64,000 bases of DNA, from assembly GCF_002873135.1 (NCBI RefSeq), contig NZ_MCVI01000022.1, positions 1 through 64,000 of the forward strand, given 5' to 3'. This document shows, one piece after another, positions 8,699 to 17,836 of the stretch. Within the stretch, counting starts at the first letter, position 1; each line of letters begins with the position of its first letter. The stretch comes from Shewanella sp. 10N.286.48.A6. GTDB taxonomy: Bacteria > Pseudomonadota > Gammaproteobacteria > Enterobacterales > Shewanellaceae. The notes under the pieces are model-generated. The model did not search any database and was not told the origin of the DNA. It saw only the letters and a list, made by a program, of their open reading frames with translations. Position numbers and translations under genes: made by a program.

Positions 8699-10549
8699 AT
8701 GATTAATACAAAAAAAATAATAGCGATAGCGGTCACGACTTTTCTTGGTTGTCAGCTTTCAGCGGCAATGGCCAACCCTGCAAAGCAGCATAGTAGAAGT
8801 GTTTTACAAGGGCCTGTAGCGGCAAGCGAAATGGCAATGTGGGACCAAAGGGCGCTATTTGTTAGTAAACGGTTAGGGCTGGTATTGGAAGATAAGCAGC
8901 AGTTAAAAGTCCTTGTGCCCGGTCAGTTTGAATATTTAGCCGTGCATGAAAACATGGCGCTAACTTACGATACCTACACAGATCAAGTGCAAGGCATTGC
9001 GTTGAGTGAAAACAATAGCCAACGTCTGTCATTATTACCAAAGCGTTCATTTCCGGTGGAATGGCTTTGCCTGCAACCACGTCAAGCCGACAGCAATCTC
9101 TATGCATGGTTTGGAGATGATGCCGGCCATGCTGAGCAGTGGTTATTGTCGTCGAATGAACAGTGGCAACCACAATTAGTGCGCAATTTAGCAGTATCTA
9201 TAGGGGCATTGAAGTGTGCCGTCGATGATAATGAGCAGCTGTATGTGCTCGACAATGATCAGGGCTTATGGCGTTATCCTGCAGCCCCCCATATGCCAGA
9301 TGAATCTGAATTAGTCGTTTCAATGCCTGATAATGAATTATCGGCTTTAGCGATACAATCAGGCCAGCTCATTATGATGGATGAAAGTGGTCATGTTTAT
9401 GATGTCACAGGAGAAAAAATTACGGCGGCGTTCGAAGATCGTGAAGCACTAGAAAGCCTCTACCTGGCAGACAATCTGCTTTGGGCTTATTCCGATGATG
9501 ATGATCAGTTCTATCAAGCCCCATGGCAGCCACAAACCCAAATAGCAGCGAGCTCAAATGAACTGATAGCAGAAATTCCAACCACTGTTGAGAGTGATAT
9601 CTCTGATCGGTCTGGTGATACCATGGATGATCCCGCGATATGGATCCATCCCACGATACCGGACAAAAGCCGAGTGTTAGGTACTAATAAACGCTGGGGG
9701 TTATTGAGTTACTCAATGGCAGGGGAGCAGCTGCAAGCCTTAGATGTCGGGCGAATAAATAATGTCGATATAAGACAAAATGTACTATTGGGTGGTGAAT
9801 ATCGGGATATTGCCGTAGCCAGTAATCGCGACCGTGATAGCTTAAGCATTTTTAATATCAATGCCAGCGGTCTATTAACAGAGCTGCCAGAGCAAACGAC
9901 TACCTTGACTGATATTTATGGTCTTTGCATGTACCAACCCAGCGAAGATGAGTTATATGTTTTTGCTAATGAAAAATCAGGGCTGGTGAGCCAAATTGAG
10001 CTGAAATGGCGGAATAATCAACTTAAAGCGACTCTTGTTAGACAATTTAGCGTGCCGAGCCAACCCGAGGGTTGTGTTGCTGATGATGTAAATCAGCGAT
10101 TATTTTTGGGTGAAGAGGATGCTGGGGTTTGGGTATTTAACCTTAAAGATAACGCTGCAAACTTAAGCGGTAAAATGATTATCAAAGCAGGTGGCCCGTT
10201 AGTGGCTGATGTCGAAGGGATCTCGTTATATCAAGTTGATGGCGAAACGGGTTATTTAGTCGTGTCTAGCCAAGGAAATGACAGTTACCTTTTGTATAAA
10301 AGTGTCGCTCCATATGACTACCTAGGCCGATTTAGAATGGGTGTCAATGCTGAGCTTGGCCATGATGGCAGTGCAGAAACCGATGGGCTTGATGTTACCT
10401 CTAGCGCTGTCGGCAGTGGAATTTGGTCTCAAGGGATGATGGTGGTGCAAGATGGCCGTAACCGAATGCCGGATGAGAACCAAAACTTCAAATGGGTTCC
10501 TTGGATGGAAATTAGCAACACCTTACAATTAGACAGTAAGGACAAATAA
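8699..10549 (+). CDS. Beta-propeller phytase (3-phytase), two-domain type, exported
   Basis: 616 residues with a signal peptide (cleavage near AAMA-NP). The C-terminal ~320 residues hold calcium-dependent beta-propeller phytase signatures: DTMDDPAIWIHP (about 306-317), NNVDIR, SQPEGCVADD, LFLGEEDAGVW, ADVEGISLY and SSQGNDSYLLYK. Such enzymes release phosphate from myo-inositol hexakisphosphate. The N-terminal ~270 residues look like a second, degenerate propeller without the DDPAIW signature, as in dual-domain phytases where the incomplete domain helps act on phytate intermediates. It is in an operon with the TonB receptor and followed by a hairpin terminator. Confidence 0.92.
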   Translation: MINTKKIIAIAVTTFLGCQLSAAMANPAKQHSRSVLQGPVAASEMAMWDQRALFVSKRLGLVLEDKQQLKVLVPGQFEYLAVHENMALTYDTYTDQVQGIALSENNSQRLSLLPKRSFPVEWLCLQPRQADSNLYAWFGDDAGHAEQWLLSSNEQWQPQLVRNLAVSIGALKCAVDDNEQLYVLDNDQGLWRYPAAPHMPDESELVVSMPDNELSALAIQSGQLIMMDESGHVYDVTGEKITAAFEDREALESLYLADNLLWAYSDDDDQFYQAPWQPQTQIAASSNELIAEIPTTVESDISDRSGDTMDDPAIWIHPTIPDKSRVLGTNKRWGLLSYSMAGEQLQALDVGRINNVDIRQNVLLGGEYRDIAVASNRDRDSLSIFNINASGLLTELPEQTTTLTDIYGLCMYQPSEDELYVFANEKSGLVSQIELKWRNNQLKATLVRQFSVPSQPEGCVADDVNQRLFLGEEDAGVWVFNLKDNAANLSGKMIIKAGGPLVADVEGISLYQVDGETGYLVVSSQGNDSYLLYKSVAPYDYLGRFRMGVNAELGHDGSAETDGLDVTSSAVGSGIWSQGMMVVQDGRNRMPDENQNFKWVPWMEISNTLQLDSKDK

Positions 10550-10567
10550 TCTCACGACAATGATAGA

Positions 10568-10618
10568 AGCCATTAATAAGTTCGCAGTCGTGAGCTTGTT
10601 AATGGCTTTATTTGTTTT
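10568..10618 (+). terminator. Rho-independent-type terminator after phytase
   Basis: A 13-bp stem with one mismatch (AGCCATTAATAAG at 10568-10580, CTTGTTAATGGCT at 10595-10607) is followed by TTATTTGTTTT. It starts about 18 bp after the phytase stop. Confidence 0.75.
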
Positions 10619-10948
10619 GGGCAACATTAGCTTTTGTTTTGCTAAGCGACATGACTCATAAGAGGTGTCACTCAACATGCCTATGTCATCACTGCCAAAT
10701 AGCCTAATTAATAGCGAAATTGAGCACTCCATAGCCCATTTTATCTGCACTAAAGCTTGCCCAGTTAAGTCGATATTTACAATATTGATGATGAATATAA
10801 ATACCTAGTCACGCGATAGATAATTGGTTTTAATAGAGGCTATTGAAAGTCTCAACCCTATTGATAATGCTCAGGCAATTGCTGCTCAAGCGTCTGGGAT
10901 TAAGCTCGAAATTAGAGCGATGAAATTAGAGCTATGGAGTTAGGCGCT
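10619..10948. other. Non-coding stretch before the PhzF gene
   Basis: No gene or RNA recognised. The last 40 bases contain near-repeats of a GAGTTAG/GAGCTATG phrase directly before the PhzF start. Confidence 0.4.
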
Positions 10949-11740
10949 ATGGAGTTAGAGATATACGTGGTGGATGCGTTCACCAAACAGCAATTTAAAG
11001 GTAATTCTGCCGCCGTTATTCCAATAAGCCAATGGCTTGATGATGAGTTAATGCAGCGCATTGCTGCTGAAAATAACCTATCTGAAACCGCGTTTATTAA
11101 ACGACTTGCAACTAACCACTATGAAATTCGCTGGTTTTCGCCACTGACTGAAATCGACTTTTGTGGTCATGCGACTCTGGCAGCCTCGTCTGTGCTGTTT
11201 AATCATTTAGATTGTGATGGTGAACTTAGTTTTAGCACTAATAAGGTCGGCTGTTTAACGGTAAAGCAGTTAGCTGATAAACGCATTCAAATGAGCTTCC
11301 CTAATCAAGCTCCGCAACCTATAAATAAAGTGCCAGAAGCATTATTAGCAGGCTTATCTATAACGCCGCAAACAGTACTCAAAAACGATCAAGCCTACTT
11401 TGCAGTTATGGCGTCTGCAGATGAGGTTGTTGCTGTCGAGGCTCAATCTGCCATCCTCAAAAGCCTTGCTCCTCATGATGTTGTTGTAACGGCTAACGAT
11501 GATAAGTTTGATTTTGTCTCTCGTTATTTCTGGCCCGCCAATGGCGGTGATGAAGATCCGGTAACAGGCTCTATTCATGCAGGGCTAGCGCCCTATTGGG
11601 CAGGGGAATTAGCTAAAAATGAGCTAGTCGCACGACAAGCATCGAGCCGTGGCGGGATATTATATTGTCAGCTAGAGGATGATCGCGTTTTAGTCTCGGG
11701 CTATGGGGTGCTGTATTTATTTGGCAAAATATACGTTTAA
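10949..11740 (+). CDS. PhzF-family isomerase (phenazine-biosynthesis-like protein)
   Basis: 263 residues from ATG 10949, which has GGAG 10 bp upstream; an in-frame ATG at 10934 would add five residues. The N-terminus reads YVVDAFTKQQFKGNSAAV, and the conserved Glu of the family is in NNLSETAF (catalytic acid in PhzF), followed by FCGHATLA and, near the end, DEDPVTGSIHAGLAPYW. The fold is diaminopimelate-epimerase-like. Genomic homologues outside phenazine clusters have unknown substrates, and no phenazine genes are seen here. It seems monocistronic. Confidence 0.9.
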   Translation: MELEIYVVDAFTKQQFKGNSAAVIPISQWLDDELMQRIAAENNLSETAFIKRLATNHYEIRWFSPLTEIDFCGHATLAASSVLFNHLDCDGELSFSTNKVGCLTVKQLADKRIQMSFPNQAPQPINKVPEALLAGLSITPQTVLKNDQAYFAVMASADEVVAVEAQSAILKSLAPHDVVVTANDDKFDFVSRYFWPANGGDEDPVTGSIHAGLAPYWAGELAKNELVARQASSRGGILYCQLEDDRVLVSGYGVLYLFGKIYV

Positions 11741-11927
11741 AGCACCATGTAAAATTAAAGGATTAGTATCAATATAGTTGCCTTAGTCATAAGCTCTTGC
11801 CGAGATACTCGTACCGCTATCGTGATATCACTTGCCAGCCAACATGATGCGGGAGTGTGCTAATGACAATTGCAGCTTGAAAATAGGATGAGTCTTCCGC
11901 TAGTCATATATTTAATACGCACAAATA

Positions 11928-12899
11928 CTACTGTATCTGGGTATTTTCATAACAGGCCTGATAGTCAATTAAGTTATCTTTCATGACTTTAGTTAATGCA
12001 TCAGTGAATGCTTGTTCATGGGCATCATGATATTGCAATAAGTGCAGAGGTGCTTTCCAGCCATTTATCTCAGCAGTATGCTTTTTGTAAAAGTCAGTTA
12101 AATCAACCAGCTCAATATCATTTCGTTGTTCACCAATAAAGTAAGGGAACACCGATGAAACCCAGCAAATATCATTCGAGTTAACTATTTTTTCAAAGGC
12201 CATAAACAAGCTTGAAGTCATTAAACTGATCTCAATATTTTTATCGATTTTTTGACCATAAAGGTCAATTAGCTCATTGAGCTCGGCAATTGGGCCGTTA
12301 TTAATCAATACCAGTTTGTGATTAAAAATGGCTTCCATAGTGATTTCATCTTGTAAAATAGGGTGATTTTTTTTAACGGCTAAGAACCAATACTTCACTT
12401 CACCTAAAGTGCAGGTTTGCACATGTTCTTGGTGATGAGCGCGGCTACTGAAACAATAGTCAATTTTACCCTGAGCAATCAGCTGTTCTACATTCTCTAC
12501 TTCAGGATGGATATCAACGGTTCTGGATATCCCTAAATCTTTACTGACTTGCTCAATGGCGTTAAGCATAAAACTCGACATATGCTCGGGGGCCGAGATA
12601 TGTAATACCTTGTGGTGATCGGGTTTAGCGTTAGCAATCTGCGCCATGTCATCATAAGTGGCGATAATGGCCTTCGCTAAAGGGTACAGGCGCTTTGCCA
12701 TAGCGTTAGGTTGCAGCCCGTATTGTTGTCTGATAAATAACTCATTATTGATAACCTCACGCATATTGCTTAGTGCTCGACTAACTTTAGGCTGAGTGCT
12801 ATTGAGCTTTTTTGCCACAACGGAGCCATTTTTAAATTCGAATAAGCCGATCAGTACTTTTAACGTAAAATAATCTAGTCTTGATAGTTGCTTTTGCAT
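11928..12899 (-). CDS. LysR-family transcriptional regulator
   Basis: 323 residues from ATG 12899; the longer frame to 12920 would use TTG. The winged helix-turn-helix occupies residues 1-60 (VVAKKLNSTQPKVSRALSNM), followed by a periplasmic-binding-protein-like effector domain. The sequence before the HTH (LDYFTLKVLIGLFEFKNGS) is typical of LysR proteins in Shewanella and Vibrio. It is convergent with the PhzF gene across a 187-bp gap. Targets are unknown. Confidence 0.88.
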   Translation of the reverse strand: MQKQLSRLDYFTLKVLIGLFEFKNGSVVAKKLNSTQPKVSRALSNMREVINNELFIRQQYGLQPNAMAKRLYPLAKAIIATYDDMAQIANAKPDHHKVLHISAPEHMSSFMLNAIEQVSKDLGISRTVDIHPEVENVEQLIAQGKIDYCFSSRAHHQEHVQTCTLGEVKYWFLAVKKNHPILQDEITMEAIFNHKLVLINNGPIAELNELIDLYGQKIDKNIEISLMTSSLFMAFEKIVNSNDICWVSSVFPYFIGEQRNDIELVDLTDFYKKHTAEINGWKAPLHLLQYHDAHEQAFTDALTKVMKDNLIDYQACYENTQIQ

Positions 12900-13246
12900 G
12901 AGTTTTACCAAGTGAGCCAATCAGGATATTTACGTTAGCATACTAAGTCAGTGGTAAAATGTACTTAAATCACACAAATACTCACAAAGAGGTATTATTG
13001 GCGGATTGGTCAGGCTGATTTATCATTCGATTCAGTTAGAAGAGTCTAAAGTTATTATTATTGTCACTAAGCTGTTGTTATTTAGTGGCGTTATGGTTCT
13101 GTATGTTAGTTTTATAGTCAGCTTTGTTGGGCATCGGTGTTTTAATGAATGACACTTTTTTCGATAGCCAAATAACGCTTCAATGCATAGATGGCAGAGC
13201 TAGATAGTGGCAGATAAGGCGTTGTATAAATCATAAGGGGGGGCTT
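12900..13246. other. Non-coding divergent region
   Basis: Lies between the LysR gene and the NlpC/P60 gene and should hold both promoters. AT-rich; no gene, repeat or recognisable operator found. It ends with a strong purine run (AAGGGGGGG) serving as the ribosome site for the next gene. Confidence 0.4.
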
Positions 13247-13735
13247 TTGTACAAAATATGCGTCATAGCATTAGTTGGGCTGATTATGAGTGGTTGTTCT
13301 GCTCGTATTGAGCAAGTTGCTAGCAATGGTAATGCTGTTGGTGGCTATAGCACCATGACTGATTCTAAACTGTGGAATGAAGTGCGGTTATTACAATTTC
13401 ATCGTCAGTGGCAGGGTACGCCTTATCGTTTGGGTGGGCTGACAAAGTCGGGGCTGGATTGCTCTGGACTTGTTTATATTGCTTATCAAGATCTGGTGGG
13501 ACCCAGTATTCCAAGAACTGTGCGAGGTCAAACAAGCTTAGGTACTCGCATTGCTAAAAGTGACTTACAAAGTGGTGATTTAGTGTTTTTTAAAACAACG
13601 GGCAGTGGCCGCCATGTAGGGGTGTATTTGTCTGGTAATCGTTTCTTACATGTATCGACCAAAAAAGGGGTGATTATTTCCAGTATGGATAATGTTTATT
13701 GGAAGCCACGCTATTGGTTTGCTAGTCGAATATAA
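13247..13735 (+). CDS. NlpC/P60-family lipoprotein (Spr-like peptidoglycan endopeptidase)
   Basis: 162 residues starting at TTG 13247, a few bases after a strong AAGGGGGGG ribosome site. A lipoprotein signal (VGLIMSGC, lipobox Cys at 17) is followed by an NlpC/P60 domain: GTPYRLGG, catalytic Cys in LDCSGLVY, His in RHVGVYL and a third polar His in FLHVST. Enzymes of this kind cut the D-Glu-mesoDAP or DAP-DAP bonds of peptidoglycan. All three catalytic residues are present. No operon partner. Confidence 0.9.
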   Translation: MYKICVIALVGLIMSGCSARIEQVASNGNAVGGYSTMTDSKLWNEVRLLQFHRQWQGTPYRLGGLTKSGLDCSGLVYIAYQDLVGPSIPRTVRGQTSLGTRIAKSDLQSGDLVFFKTTGSGRHVGVYLSGNRFLHVSTKKGVIISSMDNVYWKPRYWFASRI

Positions 13736-13847
13736 ACAACTGTTGTGTTAACAGTTGATCAATCTCTCCGCTATGGCTGATAAATTATGTTATTTTAGCC
13801 TCATCTAAGTCGTTATTGTTTATGTGATCAAGTTTAAGGACCCCGTC

Positions 13848-14381
13848 ATGACTAAAGCTAAAATCGGTATCGTTACAGTAAGTGACCGTGCCAGCGCAGG
13901 TGTGTACGAAGATTTATCCGGTAAGGCCATCATTGCTGTACTTAATGAGTACTTAACTTCTGACTGGGAACCTGTTTATAAAGTTATCCCTGATGAGACT
14001 GATGTCATTGAAGCCACCTTGATTGAGATGGCAGATGTACAGAATTGTAGTTTAATCGTCACCACGGGCGGTACCGGCCCTGCTAAGCGTGATGTTACTC
14101 CTGAAGCCACAGAAGCGGTGTGTGATCGTATGATGCCAGGCTTTGGTGAGCTAATGCGCGCTGAGTCATTAAAGTTTGTACCAACGGCTATTTTGTCTCG
14201 TCAAACAGCAGGTTTACGCGGTGATTCACTGATTGTTAATTTACCTGGCAAGCCTAAGTCAATTCGTGAATGCTTAGATGCAGTGTTCCCAGCTATTCCT
14301 TATTGCATTGATTTAATGGATGGCCCATTCTTAGAATGTGATGAAGCGGTAATTAAGCCATTTAGACCGAAAGCTAAATAA
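13848..14381 (+). CDS. mogA: Molybdopterin adenylyltransferase MogA
   Basis: 177 residues. ATG 13848 is preferred (AAGGACC ribosome site upstream); the frame could extend to a GTG at 13824. The protein adenylates molybdopterin before molybdate insertion. Visible signatures: IGIVTVSDRASAGVYED, LIVTTGGTGPAKRDVTPEAT (nucleotide loop), FGELMRAESLKFVPTAILSR and LPGKPKSIRECL. The last is MogA-like rather than MoaB-like. It supplies the cofactor needed by the formate dehydrogenases 40 kb away in the window. A perfect terminator follows. Confidence 0.93.
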   Translation: MTKAKIGIVTVSDRASAGVYEDLSGKAIIAVLNEYLTSDWEPVYKVIPDETDVIEATLIEMADVQNCSLIVTTGGTGPAKRDVTPEATEAVCDRMMPGFGELMRAESLKFVPTAILSRQTAGLRGDSLIVNLPGKPKSIRECLDAVFPAIPYCIDLMDGPFLECDEAVIKPFRPKAK

Positions 14382-14411
14382 TGAGCTGAGAAGTTTGTTA
14401 TAGCGATGAAT

Positions 14412-14435
14412 AAAAACCAGCCGCGGCTGGTTTTT
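14412..14435 (+). terminator. Terminator after mogA
   Basis: Perfect 24-bp palindrome: AAAAACCAGCCG followed by CGGCTGGTTTTT. The A and T flanks make it bidirectional, serving mogA and the convergent small gene. Confidence 0.9.
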
Positions 14436-14453
14436 ATGTTTGTAATCTAGCAT

Positions 14454-14633
14454 TTAAGCCCCTTTTCGGAGGATTAAATTGGCACTGTAACCGGTAAATA
14501 ATACCAAACTTGGTATGGCAACAAGGTGGGCAAATATATCGGGTTCAGTACTAAAGTTTAGCCAAAATAGTAATCCCCAGCTTATTAATAAATAGCCAAT
14601 GCTGAGTGCGATATGTGGTATGTACTTTTTCAT
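14454..14633 (-). CDS. Small membrane protein, unknown function
   Basis: 59 residues from ATG 14633, preceded by GTAAGGAAACTAC as ribosome site; the longer frame to 14690 is less likely. Two hydrophobic helices are seen (IALSIGYLLISWGLLFWL and FAHLVAIPSLVLFTGYSANL), with a short charged C-terminus (ILRKGA). No family recognised. It is divergent from the GlxA-like regulator and convergent with mogA. Confidence 0.65.
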   Translation of the reverse strand: MKKYIPHIALSIGYLLISWGLLFWLNFSTEPDIFAHLVAIPSLVLFTGYSANLILRKGA

Positions 14634-14797
14634 TGTAGTTTCCTTACTGGGTATTTCATTCACTAAGTTGTTACTGGCTGAGCTCCTCAATGACCAGCTT
14701 TAAACTTACCTCTATCAGTATAAAAACTAGACAATCCGTTCGTAAGTGTCATTATTGACAAAATCAGGGTCGATAGTGACATTGTTTGGGGTTTATC

Positions 14798-15802
14798 ATG
14801 AAAAGGATTTACATTCTTGCTGCGGGTAATGTTGTCGCAGGTGGTTTAGTCAGTTTTCTCGATGTGTTCAGTTTCTGTAATAGTTATTGGCGGCGGATGC
14901 ATGCCGAGGTGACTGAAGACTTATTCCATTGTCAGGTCATTTCCAGTGATGGCGAAAACGTTAAAACCACCCAAGGATTCGAAATTCCTGCCAAAGGCTT
15001 TGAGCATCCTGAAGATATTTTGCAAGCTGATGCGGTTATTTTGGCAGCCTCTTTTGTGACCAATCGGCAGGATTTTCAAGCGCTGTTAACCGATTTTGAG
15101 CCATTGTTTGCGCCGCTAGCCACCTTTGTGGAAAGTGAAAAACCGTTAGCGGCTTATTGTTCTGGGACACTATTGCTAGCGGCATCGGGGCTACTTAACC
15201 AAAGGCGAGCCACGACGGTGTGGTGGCTAAGGGAAATGTTTGAGCGCAACTTTAAAGAAGTTGATTTGAGTATGGATACATTCATTGTGTCTGATGGTCA
15301 GTTTCACACCGCTGGGGCGACTACCTCAAATTTAAGTTTGGCGCTGCATTTGGTATCAATGCTGGCTGGCGAGGAGTTGGCGCAACAGATGTCGAAGATA
15401 TTATTGATTGACCCCAATCGCTCTCAACAGCCTTTTATGACCATGTCTATTAATCCTGAGCAACATAATGATGAGCTGATCCAAAAGGTGCAGTTATGGA
15501 TGCAGGTAGATTTGAGTCAGCATTGGTCATTGGATGACATTGCCGATAAATTTGCTGTGGGTAAACGCACCTTAATCAGACGCTTTAAAAAAGCGGTTAA
15601 TGAAACCCCAGCCAGTTATATGCAGCGCTTACGTGTGGATGAGGCGAAACGCTTACTGGAAACTACCGATCTTGCCATTGAGCATATTGTTCAGCGGGTC
15701 GGCTATGAGGATGTCAGTTCATTTAGAAAACTGTTTATTCAACTCACCAGCTTAAGCCCTAGGGCATACAGGCAAAAATTTAATATTAATATCCGTTGGT
15801 AA
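14798..15802 (+). CDS. GlxA-type transcriptional regulator (DJ-1/PfpI domain plus AraC HTH)
   Basis: 334 residues from ATG 14798; a TTG at 14786 is also in frame. The N-terminal domain (1-190) is DJ-1/PfpI-like with the nucleophile-elbow Cys in AAYCSGTLLLA; the C-terminal domain (from about 230) carries two HTH motifs (SLDDIADKFAVGKRTLIRRF; AIEHIVQRVGYEDVSSFRKL). Related proteins regulate amine, betaine, carnitine or arginine catabolism in response to metabolites. No catabolic genes adjoin it, so the effector is unknown. Confidence 0.88.
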   Translation: MKRIYILAAGNVVAGGLVSFLDVFSFCNSYWRRMHAEVTEDLFHCQVISSDGENVKTTQGFEIPAKGFEHPEDILQADAVILAASFVTNRQDFQALLTDFEPLFAPLATFVESEKPLAAYCSGTLLLAASGLLNQRRATTVWWLREMFERNFKEVDLSMDTFIVSDGQFHTAGATTSNLSLALHLVSMLAGEELAQQMSKILLIDPNRSQQPFMTMSINPEQHNDELIQKVQLWMQVDLSQHWSLDDIADKFAVGKRTLIRRFKKAVNETPASYMQRLRVDEAKRLLETTDLAIEHIVQRVGYEDVSSFRKLFIQLTSLSPRAYRQKFNINIRW

Positions 15803-15904
15803 CCTTAATCTGGTTATTCATGATGACGAAGTCTATGACAATGACAGTCAATTAATCAGCTGCTTAAGTTCATTGCCTGTTTCGAGCAAACTCCTTGTAG
15901 ATGA

Positions 15905-15948
15905 TTGAACATGACTGGCTCGATGTTACTTGAGCCAGTCATGTTCAA
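15905..15948. terminator. Long perfect hairpin between convergent genes
   Basis: A 17-bp perfect stem (TTGAACATGACTGGCTC at 15905-15921, its complement at 15932-15948) with a 10-nt loop. It lies between the GlxA-like gene and the permease stop codon. There is no T-tract on either side, but the position suggests a bidirectional terminator or transcript-end structure. Confidence 0.6.
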
Positions 15949-15966
15949 ATGATTAATTAACAGGCA

Positions 15967-17100
15967 TTACAATCCAAAGACCACTTTTTCACTTTTAAGT
16001 AGTCGCTCTAACCCTAGTGCAAGGGCGATTGAAATCACTATGGTGGCAGCTGATGAAACTAACAGCTGCAACATAGGCACTTCACGGCCTTTAATAAACG
16101 CCATTAACGCTTGCTGCTGGCCTGAAACCGGAAGCCACTCAAGTACATCTGGGGCGATGTTATAACTGGCGGCCATGGATAATGCCAGCGGTACAAATAA
16201 CACCATAGTCAGATAAGACTGCGCCTCTTTAAAACTCTTTGCCATAAATGACACAAACAGTTGCAGTGTTGCTGCCATAATCGCTAATGGGATGCCAATG
16301 AGTAGCATCAGCGCCATAAAGTCAGGCGAAATAGTGACGCTAAAGCCCAGCTGCTGCCAAGGCACAAAGGTATAAGCGAATTTAGAGACGATTAAAATCA
16401 AGATTAACCCCAGCAAGGCAAAGCAAGTAACTGCGATAATTTTGCCTAACACTAACTGGCGGGTGCTAATCGGGTGGCTTAACAGTAATGCCAGCGAGTT
16501 ACGTTCACGTTCCCCCGCGCTAGTATCAATAGCAAGGTTCATTCCTGAGATAAACACCGAATAAATCATGGTAAAAATCGCAATGCCGAGAATAAAGCCG
16601 CCTTTTGAGTCGGGTGTTGCTCGATCTTCCACAATCACTTTAATCGGCTGCACTACAGCAGGATTAATGCCGCGGGCAATTAAGCGTAAGCTGCCCATTT
16701 CACTGCTGTAAGCTTGCAACTGTAGCTCAACTCTACGAATTGATTTTTGTAGCTTTTCATTAGAGTTATCGGCAATCAGAGTGACTTCAGCTGGCTTTGC
16801 AGCCGCCATTTGTGCGGCGTAATCAGCACTGATGATTAACTCAATGTCTTTGGTGTCGTTATCATCGCTATGGGTAATACCTTGATTATTTAAATAGCGT
16901 ACTAAGTCAGGGGCATTGTCAGCATTGCTGATTTTAATGTTGAGATCTTCAGGGCTGGTAACCTGACCAATAAGCACCATGAACATGCCGCACATAAGTA
17001 ATGGCGTACCAATGGCGTAATATAATCCCGCCATCACCGAACGCTTGTCACGCATTGCATCAATCAGTTCTTTTTGAACCATAGCTATCACTGTTTTCAT
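15967..17100 (-). CDS. ABC transporter permease, ABC-2 type (NatB-like)
   Basis: 377 residues. One N-terminal membrane helix (AGLYYAIGTPLLMCGMFMVL), a large extracytoplasmic domain of about 130 residues, then five or so helices in the C-terminal half (IAIFTMIYSVFISGMNLAID, VTCFALLGLILILIVS and others). ERERNSLALLLSHPIS is the cytoplasmic coupling motif of ABC-2/NatB permeases. The start overlaps the ATPase stop by one base (TAATG). The complex probably exports ions or a small toxic compound; substrate not determinable. Confidence 0.9.
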   Translation of the reverse strand: MKTVIAMVQKELIDAMRDKRSVMAGLYYAIGTPLLMCGMFMVLIGQVTSPEDLNIKISNADNAPDLVRYLNNQGITHSDDNDTKDIELIISADYAAQMAAAKPAEVTLIADNSNEKLQKSIRRVELQLQAYSSEMGSLRLIARGINPAVVQPIKVIVEDRATPDSKGGFILGIAIFTMIYSVFISGMNLAIDTSAGERERNSLALLLSHPISTRQLVLGKIIAVTCFALLGLILILIVSKFAYTFVPWQQLGFSVTISPDFMALMLLIGIPLAIMAATLQLFVSFMAKSFKEAQSYLTMVLFVPLALSMAASYNIAPDVLEWLPVSGQQQALMAFIKGREVPMLQLLVSSAATIVISIALALGLERLLKSEKVVFGL

Positions 17101-17834
17101 TAGGCTGCGATCCCTTCGTCAGTTCCAATCAGTTTTATAAAGGCTTCTTCTAATGAGTCTTCACCGGTTTGCTGGCATAACTCGGCAGGGCTACCAGTGG
17201 CAACAACCTTACCGTCGGCCATCACAATCACTTGGTCACACAGCGCGGCGACTTCTTGCATCACATGGCTTGAGAACAACACACAATGACCGGCTTCTTT
17301 AAGCTCGATTAGAATGTCACGCAGTAAGCGGGTACTCATCACATCCAAACCACGGGTTGGCTCATCCAAAATAATATTAGTTGGCTGGTGGACTATGGCC
17401 TGGGCTAATGCTGTTTTCATCCGCTGACCTTGGGAAAACCCCTTACAACGTCTATCGGCAATATCTTCTAGCTTAAGCTGTGCAATCACATTAGTGGTTG
17501 CTTGCTTAGCATCAGCTTTTGACATGCCGCTAAGTTGGGCAAAATAACTGATATATTCTCTAGGAGATAAACGCTCATAGAGGCCAAATGGATCAGGAAA
17601 TAAGCCTAACTGGGCTTTGGCTTTAGTGGGCTCTTTGGCGACATCAATACCGTCGATTTCAGCATGACCTTCATCGGCAGCGAGTAAGCCAAATACTGTG
17701 CGCAGACAGGTGGTTTTACCTGCGCCATTGGGGCCAAGTAGGCCAGTAATATGGCCGTCATGGGCACTGAAACTTAAGTTGTCTAACGCTTGTACGTCAC
17801 CAATTTTCTTCGAGAGATTAGATACGGTAATCAT
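17100..17834 (-). CDS. ABC transporter ATPase subunit (NatA/CcmA-like)
   Basis: 244 residues with all ATPase motifs: Walker A GPNGAGKTT, signature FSQGQRMKTALA (Q-loop serine variant of LSGGQ), Walker B NIILDEPTRGLD and the H-loop in LFSSHVMQE. It powers the adjacent permease. The start is 2 bp after the stop of the hydrolase gene, so the three genes form one operon reading leftwards. Confidence 0.93.
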   Translation of the reverse strand: MITVSNLSKKIGDVQALDNLSFSAHDGHITGLLGPNGAGKTTCLRTVFGLLAADEGHAEIDGIDVAKEPTKAKAQLGLFPDPFGLYERLSPREYISYFAQLSGMSKADAKQATTNVIAQLKLEDIADRRCKGFSQGQRMKTALAQAIVHQPTNIILDEPTRGLDVMSTRLLRDILIELKEAGHCVLFSSHVMQEVAALCDQVIVMADGKVVATGSPAELCQQTGEDSLEEAFIKLIGTDEGIAA

Positions 17835-17836
17835 GA

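Noticed and set aside
10529..10750. Small minus-strand frame after the phytase
   Set aside because: It runs through the phytase terminator hairpin and has no supporting features.
3051..10958. Shared TTAGAGCGATG phrase near 3052 and 10913 as a dispersed repeat
   Set aside because: Only 11 bases match and flanks differ; chance or simple purine-rich leader sequence is enough.
13848..14381. MoaB rather than MogA
   Set aside because: The LPGKPKSIRECL and PTAILSRQ blocks and the RDVTPEAT order match MogA; distinction is from memory but fairly clear.
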